From: an uncultured Lachnospiraceae bacterium
GTDB taxonomy: Bacteria > Bacillota > Clostridia > Lachnospirales > Lachnospiraceae
Assembly: GCA_910589265.1 (NCBI GenBank)
Contig: CAJUTQ010000003.1
Coordinates: 4,190 to 68,189 of the forward strand
Direction of reading: 5' to 3'
Length of the DNA stretch: 64,000 bases
Shown here: positions 8,383 to 17,503 of the stretch, piece by piece
Layout of the letters: each line of letters begins with the position of its first letter
Position numbering within the stretch: the first letter of the stretch is position 1
Program-made: the position numbers and the translations under genes
Notes under the pieces: model-generated
Databases searched by the model: none
What the model was told of the DNA's origin: nothing
What the model saw: the letters and a program-made list of their open reading frames with translations, nothing else

Positions 8383-9372
8383 TTAATTCTCCTTTATTGT
8401 AAGCATAAGCAGCTCCATAGCCAAATCAAAATTTACATTTGCATTGAGCCTTGCCTTTGCCTTGTCTATGGCATTCAGAATTCTTTCTATCCCTTCGTAG
8501 GCGCTTTTATTAGCTCTTTTATGTATATAGGATATTTCCTCTTTGAAAATAAGTTCATTTACATCATTAGTTGCTTTAAAAAGAAGTACGTCCCTATACC
8601 ATATCATAAGTATGTCCAAATAATCATGAATATCCAGCTTAAATTCTTGTATTCTCTTTATTGCTGCATTTAAATCTCCAATTTCCAGATCATCCATATG
8701 TCTTAAAACAGTCACTGCTTCTTCTTTCATCTTGTCAAAATCTTCTGATGAAGCCAATGCCTTTGCTTTTCCTAGGTTTCCCCTGGCAAAGGCAACGCAC
8801 ATATTCGCCTGGTAATCAGGCACTTTTATTTTTTCCATCAAATACTTTTTTATTTCTTTATCTTCTACTGGGTGCATATTCATTACAATACACCTGGAAA
8901 TCAAGGTTGGCAATATGGCTGAGAGATTAGAAACCAAGAGCATGATAACTGCATAGTCAGGAGGCTCTTCTAATGTTTTTAGCAGAGCATTTTGTGCCTG
9001 AATTGTCATCATTTCTCCATCGTTAATAATATACACTTTTTTGCTGCTCTTATATGGTTTTATACAAATATCCTGGTTCACCTGTAGCCGAATATCCTCA
9101 ACGCCAATACTGCTTGGCTTTTCATGAGTTACTAATATAATATCAGGATGATTGGAGGAAAGAGCCTGTTTGCAAGAATGGCATTGCTGACATGGCTCTA
9201 TCCCTTCCTTTTCACATTGTAAAGCCATGGCAAATATTTTTGCTATAAATTCTTTTCCTGATTTCCTCTCTCCGTGAAAAAGATACCCATGGGAAACTCT
9301 CTGTTGTTCCAATGCGTTCATGAAATGTTCTTTTATGTGTTCTTGTCCAATGATATCTTGAAATCCAGCCAT
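8383..9372 (-). CDS. holB: DNA polymerase III delta-prime subunit
   Basis: A 329-residue AAA+ clamp-loader subunit that helps place the sliding clamp on primed DNA. The P-loop region is degenerate (GERKSGKE), as expected for delta-prime, which does not need to hydrolyse ATP. The zinc module is present (CEKEGIEPCQQCHSC, about 53-67), as is the sensor SRC motif in LISRCIVMNM (about 158). Flanked by yaaR upstream (36 bases) and ricT downstream (3 bases), the conserved Firmicute order. Confidence 0.92.
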   Translation of the reverse strand: MAGFQDIIGQEHIKEHFMNALEQQRVSHGYLFHGERKSGKEFIAKIFAMALQCEKEGIEPCQQCHSCKQALSSNHPDIILVTHEKPSSIGVEDIRLQVNQDICIKPYKSSKKVYIINDGEMMTIQAQNALLKTLEEPPDYAVIMLLVSNLSAILPTLISRCIVMNMHPVEDKEIKKYLMEKIKVPDYQANMCVAFARGNLGKAKALASSEDFDKMKEEAVTVLRHMDDLEIGDLNAAIKRIQEFKLDIHDYLDILMIWYRDVLLFKATNDVNELIFKEEISYIHKRANKSAYEGIERILNAIDKAKARLNANVNFDLAMELLMLTIKEN

Positions 9373-9408
9373 TTCTTATCCCCATGCCTTTCCCATTTGG
9401 ATTTCTTA

Positions 9409-9849
9409 TCATGTAAAAATATCCAATAACAGTCCTGTAATTTCTCCGATTTTATTTAGAATGGAAATATTGTCCTTTTCCTCCTTCATAAGCTCCGCCG
9501 CTAAATCATCTAAATTTTTGTCCACTAACTTTATAATTCCGTACACTCTGTGGCGTCCCTTTCTATCCAAAAAGTTTTCTCTGGAAAATTCATGGGAATG
9601 ATTAATGATTTCGTTCATAAAATCTTTGATCAAGCTGCGGTACTTGCGCATATCCCTAACGTCCTTGCGCTTTGTAATCTTCTTTCCCTGCTGGGTGATC
9701 TCCTCCATTAACAAAGTTAGCTTTGCTTTCAGCTCTTGTTCTTCTACGTGGCTGACTAAAGTAAACTTAAATGTATTGTCTGTCTGCTGTAATTGTGTTG
9801 TATGCTCTGTTGGAGCTGCCGGAACTGTAGGACCTACTTTGATTTCCAT
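9409..9849 (-). CDS. yaaR: YaaR family protein (DUF327)
   Basis: A 146-residue, mostly helical, charged cytoplasmic protein. The recognisable family stretch is around residues 55-125 (ITKRKDVRDMRKYRSLIKDF, ENFLDRKGRHRVYGIIKLVD). Biochemical role unknown; the gene is conserved next to holB and ricT in Firmicutes. The first 25 residues are a low-complexity PAAPTEHTTQLQQT leader. AGGTGATT ribosome site before the ATG. Confidence 0.82.
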   Translation of the reverse strand: MEIKVGPTVPAAPTEHTTQLQQTDNTFKFTLVSHVEEQELKAKLTLLMEEITQQGKKITKRKDVRDMRKYRSLIKDFMNEIINHSHEFSRENFLDRKGRHRVYGIIKLVDKNLDDLAAELMKEEKDNISILNKIGEITGLLLDIFT

Positions 9850-9894
9850 GGAATCACCTCTGTCTTTGTACTGATTATAGCATAACTTTTATAT

Positions 9895-10488
9895 TTAATA
9901 TATAGTATTTCTAATACATTTTTTGATTTTTTCCAGGCAATCCTCTAAATTTTCATTTTCAAAAAATGTTTTTATTCCTGCCTCTTTCATCTTCTCTTTG
10001 GAAAAATCTTTTGTATCTGCGAGAAATCTTCTACACAATTCCTCATATTGGGGAAACTCCTGGATTTTTTCCCGATCTAAAGCTCTCTGAAGCCTTGTTG
10101 CGTCATCCAGGATGAGCATGATCGGAACTACATTTTCCTTCCCATAATATGTCCTTGTCTGATTATAGGACTCTAGTGTACCCATGACTATATAATTTCC
10201 ATTATCTAATGCTATTTGTCCGTCATCAACTGTAAAATATTTCCAAACCCCAAGACAAGTTTTGTAGGAGCGCAATTCTACTATTTTTCCTCTCTGTTTA
10301 AGCTCTGCACATTTTTTGTCGCTTACAAAAAAATATTCCTTCCCTTGCAATTCTCCAGTCCTTATTGGCCTCGTAGTATACATAATTACTTTTTTTAATT
10401 TCAGCTCCTGATTCTCCAAAAGCTTTTGATATATTGTGTCTTTTCCAACAGAACTTTTTCCCATTAAATAGAATATTTTTCCCATCAT
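9895..10488 (-). CDS. guanylate-kinase-like nucleotide kinase
   Basis: A 197-residue P-loop kinase. The N-terminal GKSSVGKDT (about 10-18) replaces the usual GPSGVGKGT of guanylate kinase, but the GMP-binding block is recognisable: YTTRPIRTGELQGKEYFF (about 36-53). The lid region has RFLADTKDF. The predicted reaction is GMP plus ATP to GDP plus ADP, but the altered P-loop and overall divergence leave room for a different small substrate. It occupies the position taken by thymidylate kinase (tmk) in the Bacillus yaaO-tmk-yaaQ-yaaR region. Located between pyk and yaaR in the operon. Confidence 0.72.
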   Translation of the reverse strand: MMGKIFYLMGKSSVGKDTIYQKLLENQELKLKKVIMYTTRPIRTGELQGKEYFFVSDKKCAELKQRGKIVELRSYKTCLGVWKYFTVDDGQIALDNGNYIVMGTLESYNQTRTYYGKENVVPIMLILDDATRLQRALDREKIQEFPQYEELCRRFLADTKDFSKEKMKEAGIKTFFENENLEDCLEKIKKCIRNTIY

Positions 10489-10513
10489 TTATTGCTTCAA
10501 GCTTTTTCTCCTT

Positions 10514-11935
10514 TTATTCTACTTCAATTGCCTTTAATAAATTTGTCATTCCAGGGGTTCCAATAGGTACACCAGCAGTAAACACTACTTTATCTCCCTT
10601 TTCTATATAACCTAATTCCAGTGCCTTTTTCTCTGCAATTTCTAAAAGCTCGTCGCTGTTGGAAGCTTCCTCAATAAAAACTGGCTTAATTCCCCAAGTT
10701 AAATTCAGCTGTCTGCACACAACAGGATTTGAACTAAAGCCTACAATGGTACATTTAGGCCTAAATCTGGATACCATACGGGCAGTGAAACCTGACAACG
10801 TAACAGTAATAATTGCTTTTGCATAAATGTCCATAGCTGTGGCACAGGTGGCATGGGAAATGGCGTTAGTTATGCTTAATATTTCATCTGTATTTTCTAT
10901 TTTGTGGAATCTGCCTATATAATCAATATCTGCTTCTGTCCGTACAGCGATTTTATCCATTGTTTTTACTGCCTCAATAGGATAACTGCCAGAAGCTGTT
11001 TCTCCTGAGAGCATAACTGCACTTGTTCCATCATAGATGGCGTTGGCCACATCTGTTGCCTCGGCCCTTGTAGGTCTTGGATTTTTCATCATAGAATCCA
11101 GCATCTGAGTTGCGGTTATTACATGTTTTCCTAATGCAATTGCCTTTTTAATCATTAGCTTTTGATAAACAGGGACATCTTCTAAAGGTATTTCTACTCC
11201 CATATCTCCTCTGGCAACCATAATGGCATCCGATGCCTCTAAAATAGAATCTAAATTTCGAATTCCTTGAAGATTCTCAATCTTGGAGATAATTTGTATA
11301 AATTCCCCGCCATTATCCTTTAAAAAATTTCGAATTGAGTTTACATCTTGAGCTGTTCTCACAAAGGAAGCGGCAACAAAGTCCACTTTTTCCTGAATTC
11401 CAAATAAAATGTCAGCCTTATCCTGCTCGCTCATATACGCCATGGATAGATGGACATTCGGCACATTTATCCCTTTATGGTTTGATATATTACCCCCATT
11501 TAAAACTTTACATATAATTTCTGTCTCGCAGGTTTCCATGACTTCCATTTCTATTAAGCCATCGTCAATTAATATTTTATCGTCCTTTTTTACATCTTTC
11601 GGGAGATCTTTATAGGTGATCGTTGCCCTTTCATTCGTTCCTTGTATTTCTTCTGTTGTCAAGACAAAGGTCTGGCCTGCCTCCAATACTGCTTTATCTT
11701 CCTCAAAATCTCCAAGTCTAATTTCTGGCCCTTTTGTATCTAACATAATAGGGATATTAAGGCCTAACTCTTCCCTTATCCTTTTTAAACGGTTCATAAT
11801 TTCCCTTTTTTCATCGTGAGCTCCATGGGAAAAATTAAATCTGGCAACATCCATACCAGACTTCATTAACTCTCTTAATGTATCTTCATCTGACGAAGCA
11901 GGTCCAATTGTACATACAATCTTCGTTTTTCTCAT
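10514..11935 (-). CDS. pyk: pyruvate kinase
   Basis: About 473 residues; converts phosphoenolpyruvate and ADP to pyruvate and ATP, the last step of glycolysis. Signature elements are RKTKIVCTIGPAS at the start, IMLDTKGPEIR, the catalytic Lys in IISKIENLQG, the metal site VARGDMGVEIP, and the C-terminal allosteric domain. It lacks the extra phosphohistidine-like domain that makes Bacillus and some clostridial enzymes about 585 residues. I start it at the ATG at 11935 (MRKTK), matching the family, rather than the ATG at 11959. Embedded in the holB/ricT operon. Confidence 0.94.
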   Translation of the reverse strand: MRKTKIVCTIGPASSDEDTLRELMKSGMDVARFNFSHGAHDEKREIMNRLKRIREELGLNIPIMLDTKGPEIRLGDFEEDKAVLEAGQTFVLTTEEIQGTNERATITYKDLPKDVKKDDKILIDDGLIEMEVMETCETEIICKVLNGGNISNHKGINVPNVHLSMAYMSEQDKADILFGIQEKVDFVAASFVRTAQDVNSIRNFLKDNGGEFIQIISKIENLQGIRNLDSILEASDAIMVARGDMGVEIPLEDVPVYQKLMIKKAIALGKHVITATQMLDSMMKNPRPTRAEATDVANAIYDGTSAVMLSGETASGSYPIEAVKTMDKIAVRTEADIDYIGRFHKIENTDEILSITNAISHATCATAMDIYAKAIITVTLSGFTARMVSRFRPKCTIVGFSSNPVVCRQLNLTWGIKPVFIEEASNSDELLEIAEKKALELGYIEKGDKVVFTAGVPIGTPGMTNLLKAIEVE

Positions 11936-11962
11936 TTTTAAACCATACCTTTCTAACATTTA

Positions 11963-13399
11963 CTATTTCCTGTTTAAAATCCAAAACTTTTCATCTTCCA
12001 GATCTTCCAACCCTTGCACTGCAAATCCTTCTGCCTTATATTCTCTAATCTGGTCCAAAAGCTCTTTCGTCACTTCTTCCCCTGGGGCAATCAAGGGTAT
12101 TCCTGGGGGATATAAATAAACATATTGTCCGCTTACTTTACCTAAGCTCTCTGTAAAACTTACTTTCTTTTTATCAGAATTTTCCCCTTTCCATATAGAG
12201 CATTTTATAATGGCCCTTTCATAAGTCAATTCCTTTTCTTTAGTCTCTGTTACTGTCAGACTGGAATCTATTTCCCCCAATGCTTGGGAAAGCCTGTTCA
12301 TTCCTTCCACTTTATCCATAATGCTTGTCATTGCCAAAACATATTCTTTTCCTGCCATTTCCATCTGAAGTTTATAGTTTGAAAGTAAGTTTTTGTATAT
12401 TTCTCTTCCTGTCCTATTTGTATTTTTTACAGATATAAGTATTTTTCCCAGATCATACTGGTAAATTCCCCACTTTCCTTCCAAATCTTTATTTATTATT
12501 TTTATATGTCTTAGCTTCTCTGTCTCTTTTCGGAAAGTTACCAGCCTATTTATATAAGAAGAAAACAGCGCTCTTCCCCTCTCTTCTAAAAGGGCAATGC
12601 ACTGTTCCATACTTGCCAGCAGCAAATAGGAGGGGCTGCTGCTTTGATAAATGCTCAGATATCTCTTAATATTTCTTCTGTCCGCCAGCTCCCCATTAAA
12701 ATGAATGACTCCGCTTTGAGTCAGAGCTGGCAATGTTTTATGAAGGCTGTGAATAACTACATCTGCACCTTCCTTCACAGAATTTTTAGGAAAATACGGG
12801 TCAAACCCAAAATGGGCTCCGTGGGCCTCGTCTACAATTAAAGGAATATTATATTGATGAACAATCTGTGCAATGGACGCAATATCAGAAACAACCCCTT
12901 CATAAGTTGGAGAGGTAATGATGACTGCCTCTATTTCCTTGTTCTCCCTTAAGGCATATGCAACTTGTTCAGCCGAAATTCCTCCCTGTATTCCAAATTC
13001 TTTTACAAAAGGGGGATATACATAATCTGCATGAAGCTCTTGTAAACATACACTGTTATATACAGATCGATGGCAGTTTCTGGCCATTAAAATAGTACCG
13101 CCCCTCTTTGTACAACCACTCACTGCACTTAATATTCCCGCTGTACTTCCATTAATAAGAAAACAGCTTTCCTCTGCTCCATATAAGGCAGCAACTCTTT
13201 TCTGAGCCTCCTTGAATATTCCTTTTGGATGATGAAGGTCATCAAATCCTTCTATTTCTGTAATATCTACGGCTGCCATTTCTTCCATTCCATGCCCAGC
13301 CATATTCCTTTTATGTCCAGGCATGTGAAAAGGATAGACAAAAGACTTCCCATATTTTTTAAGCTTCTTATATAAGTTTCCTTCCATAGCCCTTTCCAT
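11963..13399 (-). CDS. Orn/Lys/Arg decarboxylase family protein (YaaO/SpeA-like)
   Basis: A 478-residue fold-type I PLP enzyme. The cofactor pocket is visible as LIVDEAHGAHFGF (about 190-202) and the PLP lysine in VIHSLHKTLPALTQSG (about 217-232). The N-terminal FPFHMPGHKRN is a family hallmark. Length matches the short Firmicute arginine/lysine decarboxylases involved in polyamine formation; arginine to agmatine is one possible reaction, but the substrate cannot be fixed from sequence. Its ATG overlaps the HD-protein stop (TAATG). Placement near a nucleotide-kinase gene and yaaR mirrors Bacillus yaaO. Confidence 0.85.
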   Translation of the reverse strand: MERAMEGNLYKKLKKYGKSFVYPFHMPGHKRNMAGHGMEEMAAVDITEIEGFDDLHHPKGIFKEAQKRVAALYGAEESCFLINGSTAGILSAVSGCTKRGGTILMARNCHRSVYNSVCLQELHADYVYPPFVKEFGIQGGISAEQVAYALRENKEIEAVIITSPTYEGVVSDIASIAQIVHQYNIPLIVDEAHGAHFGFDPYFPKNSVKEGADVVIHSLHKTLPALTQSGVIHFNGELADRRNIKRYLSIYQSSSPSYLLLASMEQCIALLEERGRALFSSYINRLVTFRKETEKLRHIKIINKDLEGKWGIYQYDLGKILISVKNTNRTGREIYKNLLSNYKLQMEMAGKEYVLAMTSIMDKVEGMNRLSQALGEIDSSLTVTETKEKELTYERAIIKCSIWKGENSDKKKVSFTESLGKVSGQYVYLYPPGIPLIAPGEEVTKELLDQIREYKAEGFAVQGLEDLEDEKFWILNRK

Positions 13400-13884
13400 T
13401 AATGCCCTGCTGGAATTTTTTGCATGTCGCTTGCCTTTCGAATCCCTACTGTTTCCAAAGTAGAAACATATTTATCCACTAATGTAATAATCCATGCCTC
13501 CCTGCACAATGGAGGAATAATTGTAAGAGGCCACATATGTTTTTTTATAATCTCACCTTCTATTTGAGAAATACTATATTCCTTTACAGCATTTTGCAGG
13601 GCAATGCCTGGATGACGAAATCCGTGCCAATTATGCCATAGAGCTTTCTCATGCCAATCATAAAGGAAATAATCGTGTAAAAGAGCCCCTCTTACTACTG
13701 CTCTCTCATCACATGATATCTTAAACTTTCTAACAAATTTTATACTTTCCAGGGCAACACTTATGCTATGCTGACAGACAGATACATTTCCATGCTGCAT
13801 GAAATTTTCCATTGACTGAAATGTTTCTGACTCTAAAATGTCTTTACCATGTTGATAAATACAAGAATCAATGTCCCTTTTCAT
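13399..13884 (-). CDS. HD-domain phosphohydrolase
   Basis: A 161-residue cytoplasmic protein of the HD superfamily of metal-dependent phosphohydrolases. The metal-binding residues can be traced: His in NVSVCQHSISVA (about 36), the doublet in ALLHDYFLYDW (about 68-78) and later histidines in HGFRHPGIA. It is the first gene of the nine-gene operon and overlaps the decarboxylase start. Substrate (nucleotide, phosphate ester) unknown. Confidence 0.78.
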   Translation of the reverse strand: MKRDIDSCIYQHGKDILESETFQSMENFMQHGNVSVCQHSISVALESIKFVRKFKISCDERAVVRGALLHDYFLYDWHEKALWHNWHGFRHPGIALQNAVKEYSISQIEGEIIKKHMWPLTIIPPLCREAWIITLVDKYVSTLETVGIRKASDMQKIPAGH

Positions 13885-13964
13885 TCTTTTAATCCCCTTT
13901 CCTTTTGTTCGTTTTTATTATACTTCCAGGCTCATTTCTGGTCAATAGGCCTCTTCTGTAATTT

Positions 13965-15650
13965 TTATTGAGGCGCCTCTGGCGTTTGCACTCCATCTGG
14001 AACTGACTCTGGCACAGGTGTGGGAGGAATCGTTGGAACAGGTGTATTTGGTGTTCCTTCTGGCGTCAATGGTGCCTGAGGTATAAGGGGAAGGCCGGGA
14101 ATTCCTGGAATTCCTGGAATACCAAGAGGATTTTGATTCATCAATTCTTCCAAAGCTTTTTGCTGATCAATAAGGTCTTGTTCCTCTTTGGACGGACCTG
14201 AGTAACCTCCATATACAATGACTGGAGTTCCTTTTTCCACATGTTCATAAATCTCCTTTGCTTTTTCATAAGGCAGATTTACACATCCATGGGAGCCATT
14301 CCTTACATATATTTCTCCTCCAAAGGAACTCCTCCATTTTGCATCATGCATTCCTACATTTCCATTAAAAGGCATCCAATAGCTTACAGGAGAGCTGTAG
14401 TTTTCTCCATTTAAAGTAGCATCTCTTTCTTTGTAAGTCAAACCATATACTCCTGTCGGCGTATTGTATCCTTTTCTTATATCTCCTGATACAAAATCAC
14501 TTTCCAATTTGAGAGCTCCATGAACATATAAATAAAGATGCTGGTTTGTCAAATCAATTTCCACATATGTATCTCCAATGTCATTTTCTCCATACTGGGC
14601 AGCCTTGGCATGATAAACAGGCTCTTTCGTTATTGTCTCTCCCGTTTTTATTGCCTCAATAAGCTCTTTTGTCTCCTCAGGCCGATTCATCCACCACCCA
14701 TAATCTCCTTCTGTCATTGTAAGACTTTCTCCCTTTGATGTACGAAATTCCCTTTTGCTCCCAAAAGTATCATAAGTTCTTGCCAAACCATTCACATATT
14801 CTCTGACTTTCTCTTCATCTAAGTTAACCTCTCCCTCTTCTGACAAGACAAGCCATTGATGAATTTCATCACTGTCAACAACTACCTTTTCATCGCCAAA
14901 TTCATAGGTAATAACAGCTCCTAAATATTTGTTTAACTCCTGTTGTTCCCTTTTAATCTCCTCAGAGTCTTTTGTTATTTCTGGTTTAACATAGCATTCT
15001 GCTTCTTCTAATACAAGGATACGACTTAAATTAGAAATAGATTCCTTTACTTTTTCGTATACTTTCTCCCTATTTAGTAAGGTTCCTTCCTCCTCTTGTA
15101 TGACTGGAAATTCCCCATTTTCGTATTCCCCAATGTACGCATTTTTTGGTTCTTTTTCTACTCCATCTTTATAAAAGCCAAACTGTTCTGTTAATTTTTT
15201 TAATTTTTGTTCTGAAAATTGTATGTCTACTGGTAGATCAACTATGTTCTTTTTAAATATGGCAATTGGCCATAGAAAACCATTTTGACTTTTTAGTTGT
15301 TCCCCTATACTGCTATCAAAAACAGGGGTTAAATCCACCTCTTCTGCAGTAATATGCTCTTTTTGGCCCTCCCTCCCCTCAATGGTCAGTTCATACGTCC
15401 TGGATTCTCTGCTGAGAAGCTCTTGCACTTGATCTACACTTTTCATAGAACAATTAATGCTCTCGGCCATTGTTCCAAAAAAGAAGTGGGTTTGAAAAAA
15501 TATAGCAAATCCTAAATAGACAACAAAAAGTATACTTAAGGTTACTAAAAGTTTTGATCTATTCCATTTTTTTCTTCTTCTCCCTCCCTCTTTTATTTTC
15601 ACTGTTTTCTTCACTCCTTGGCTTCTCCATCTTTCTTTTCCATATTTCAT
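13965..15650 (-). CDS. L,D-transpeptidase with peptidoglycan-binding domains
   Basis: A 561-residue cell-wall enzyme that makes 3-3 cross-links or attaches proteins. A basic N-terminus is followed by one membrane anchor (about 35-55), then two repeats of the PG-binding-4 type found in YkuD-family anchored enzymes, and the YkuD catalytic domain with the active-site Cys in RNGSHGCVNLPYEKA (about 465). The last 60 residues are rich in Pro, Gly and Ile (repeats GIPGIPGIPG) and look like a flexible wall-spanning tail. The ATG at 15650 has only a distant ribosome site; a GTG 12 codons later with AAGGA is an alternative start. Confidence 0.87.
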   Translation of the reverse strand: MKYGKERWRSQGVKKTVKIKEGGRRRKKWNRSKLLVTLSILFVVYLGFAIFFQTHFFFGTMAESINCSMKSVDQVQELLSRESRTYELTIEGREGQKEHITAEEVDLTPVFDSSIGEQLKSQNGFLWPIAIFKKNIVDLPVDIQFSEQKLKKLTEQFGFYKDGVEKEPKNAYIGEYENGEFPVIQEEEGTLLNREKVYEKVKESISNLSRILVLEEAECYVKPEITKDSEEIKREQQELNKYLGAVITYEFGDEKVVVDSDEIHQWLVLSEEGEVNLDEEKVREYVNGLARTYDTFGSKREFRTSKGESLTMTEGDYGWWMNRPEETKELIEAIKTGETITKEPVYHAKAAQYGENDIGDTYVEIDLTNQHLYLYVHGALKLESDFVSGDIRKGYNTPTGVYGLTYKERDATLNGENYSSPVSYWMPFNGNVGMHDAKWRSSFGGEIYVRNGSHGCVNLPYEKAKEIYEHVEKGTPVIVYGGYSGPSKEEQDLIDQQKALEELMNQNPLGIPGIPGIPGLPLIPQAPLTPEGTPNTPVPTIPPTPVPESVPDGVQTPEAPQ

Positions 15651-15720
15651 TTTCTAGTTCAACACCTTTCTATCCTTTGGAACGTTCTATCCCCTTCAAA
15701 TAGACAGATTTTTATAAAAA

Positions 15721-17322
15721 TTAATTATCTAACGTCGCTTTGTAATTCTCAATCAGATAATCATACTTACCCAAGTTCATATTCAGAATTGTCTCAATCC
15801 TTTCCTTATCCCACAACTCTCCCCGGGTAATTAGTAAAATTTTGTCATAATACTCTCGTAAATCTTTATTTACTATTACGTTAACCCCTGTCTGTACAGT
15901 TTCTTTATAACCTTCTGGAACTTCCCTTTGCATATGTCCAATTCTCCAGTTTTCCTGACGAATTGCTGGAAGCTTTGATAAAAAAGGATCTCCTAATGCA
16001 TACTGGTCGTTTAAATACATGTCCGAATTATAATAAATACTAATGCCAGGCACAAATGGGAGAATTCCTCCATTTTCCCCTATTGAACGCAATTCCTCAA
16101 TTCCCTGTTCATTCCAGGCAGCTCTTATAACCTTTCCCTCTTTCATATTCTGGCCCAAATTATTAAATAGGCTTGTATTGGGAAAGTAAAACCTTCGTTC
16201 GTCAGCAATAGGCCAGGATTTCTCATGACCGAATAAATATTGATTTCCAATAGCCGACGGAATTGTCAATGTAAAAAGGATTCCCCCCATAGCAAGAGTC
16301 GTAAAAGCCATTCTAACTCTATTTCCTTTTTCCATTGTATTCCATTCTTCGTCCATCTTGGCGAAAAAGCAGAGGGACATGAAAAACATAACCGTAAAAT
16401 GCCTGCCTACCATAAAATCTCCGCCAATATGAAGGACATACAGCCCATATAAGACAATGCCTGCTGCTCCCCATATATATTGTAATTTTTTCCTCCAAAG
16501 AGCAGTTATGCAAAAACTAAAGGGAAGAAGGAGTACCAGAACATCATTTATTGCTGTTACAAAATAGTACTGGATCCCTCTAATATAATATTCTTTCTGA
16601 GGGATTTGGGTTCCCAGCTTTACATAGGCTGTATTAGGAAACGGAAATCCATAATAAAAAAGGGAAAATAAAAGCCACAATAGGAAGGGTGTTAAGGCAA
16701 GCATACCGATAATAACTGCCTTTGGAAAAGAAACCTTATCCCTTCGAAACAAATAGGCAAAGACAACCATAGGCACGAACATGAGCACTCCATCCATCCT
16801 GGTCATGGCAATTGCAGAAATCAAAAGTCCTAGATAGAGAAGCTGTTTTGCCGTGTACCTCTCTGTTTGAAAAAAAAGTTTAAGAAAGAGCGCTGCCAAG
16901 AAAAAAAGAAGGCAATTCTCTAAACCAGACGTGGTATAACTAATAAAGCTAAAACTGCCGCAGAGAATAAAAAAGGACAATATAATCTGCCTAACGCTTT
17001 TACAGAAATATTTGCATAAAATATAATAAGCTCCAGAAGAAAAAGCAACACTAATAAAAATAGAAGTGTAAAACATCTGCCTTGTCACAAAATATCCTGC
17101 TCCAATAATAAGAGTAAATAAAGGACAAGAACTGGCTGTGGCCCTCTCTCCAATATTATAGACCAACCCATCTCCTTCCACCAAATGCTTCGCCATAACA
17201 TAACCATGATATGCATCATCACTTTGCCATGCCATTGCTGTTATAATCATAATAAATGCTATCATTGTTATAAGACGGATTCTGTCAATATCTGACTTCC
17301 ATCTTTCATTTAATCTTACCAT
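15721..17322 (-). CDS. polytopic membrane protein, probable lipid-linked glycosyltransferase
   Basis: A 533-residue protein with about ten membrane helices in the first 380 residues and a soluble C-terminal domain. The segment after the first helix, WQSDDAYHGYVMAKHLVEG and DGLVYNIGERA, resembles the GT-C fold entry loop (acidic DD motif followed by a glycine-rich turn) of polyprenyl-phosphate-dependent sugar transferases such as AftB-like or PMT-like enzymes. This assignment is by motif and topology only. Monocistronic on the minus strand between the YitT gene and the L,D-transpeptidase. Confidence 0.6.
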   Translation of the reverse strand: MVRLNERWKSDIDRIRLITMIAFIMIITAMAWQSDDAYHGYVMAKHLVEGDGLVYNIGERATASSCPLFTLIIGAGYFVTRQMFYTSIFISVAFSSGAYYILCKYFCKSVRQIILSFFILCGSFSFISYTTSGLENCLLFFLAALFLKLFFQTERYTAKQLLYLGLLISAIAMTRMDGVLMFVPMVVFAYLFRRDKVSFPKAVIIGMLALTPFLLWLLFSLFYYGFPFPNTAYVKLGTQIPQKEYYIRGIQYYFVTAINDVLVLLLPFSFCITALWRKKLQYIWGAAGIVLYGLYVLHIGGDFMVGRHFTVMFFMSLCFFAKMDEEWNTMEKGNRVRMAFTTLAMGGILFTLTIPSAIGNQYLFGHEKSWPIADERRFYFPNTSLFNNLGQNMKEGKVIRAAWNEQGIEELRSIGENGGILPFVPGISIYYNSDMYLNDQYALGDPFLSKLPAIRQENWRIGHMQREVPEGYKETVQTGVNVIVNKDLREYYDKILLITRGELWDKERIETILNMNLGKYDYLIENYKATLDN

Positions 17323-17419
17323 TTTAATTATCGTTCTCCTTTATACGATCCATTTATCTACACTGAATTATACCGTACCCTTCTAGTGCTGGTCAAGGCT
17401 TTGCCCTTGTTTATAGCCA

Positions 17420-17459
17420 TAAAAATAAGAAAGAAATACTATTGTAATCCTTTCTTATT
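17420..17459 (-). terminator. terminator after the yitT-like gene
   Basis: Arms AATAAGAAAG (17424-17433) and CTTTCTTATT (17450-17459) are perfect reverse complements with a 16-base loop; on the minus strand the stem runs into TTTTTATGG. AT-only stem, so moderate strength. Confidence 0.55.
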
Positions 17460-17503
17460 GACTCATAATATTTTTTTAATTTATGCAATACATTTGTAAC
17501 TTT

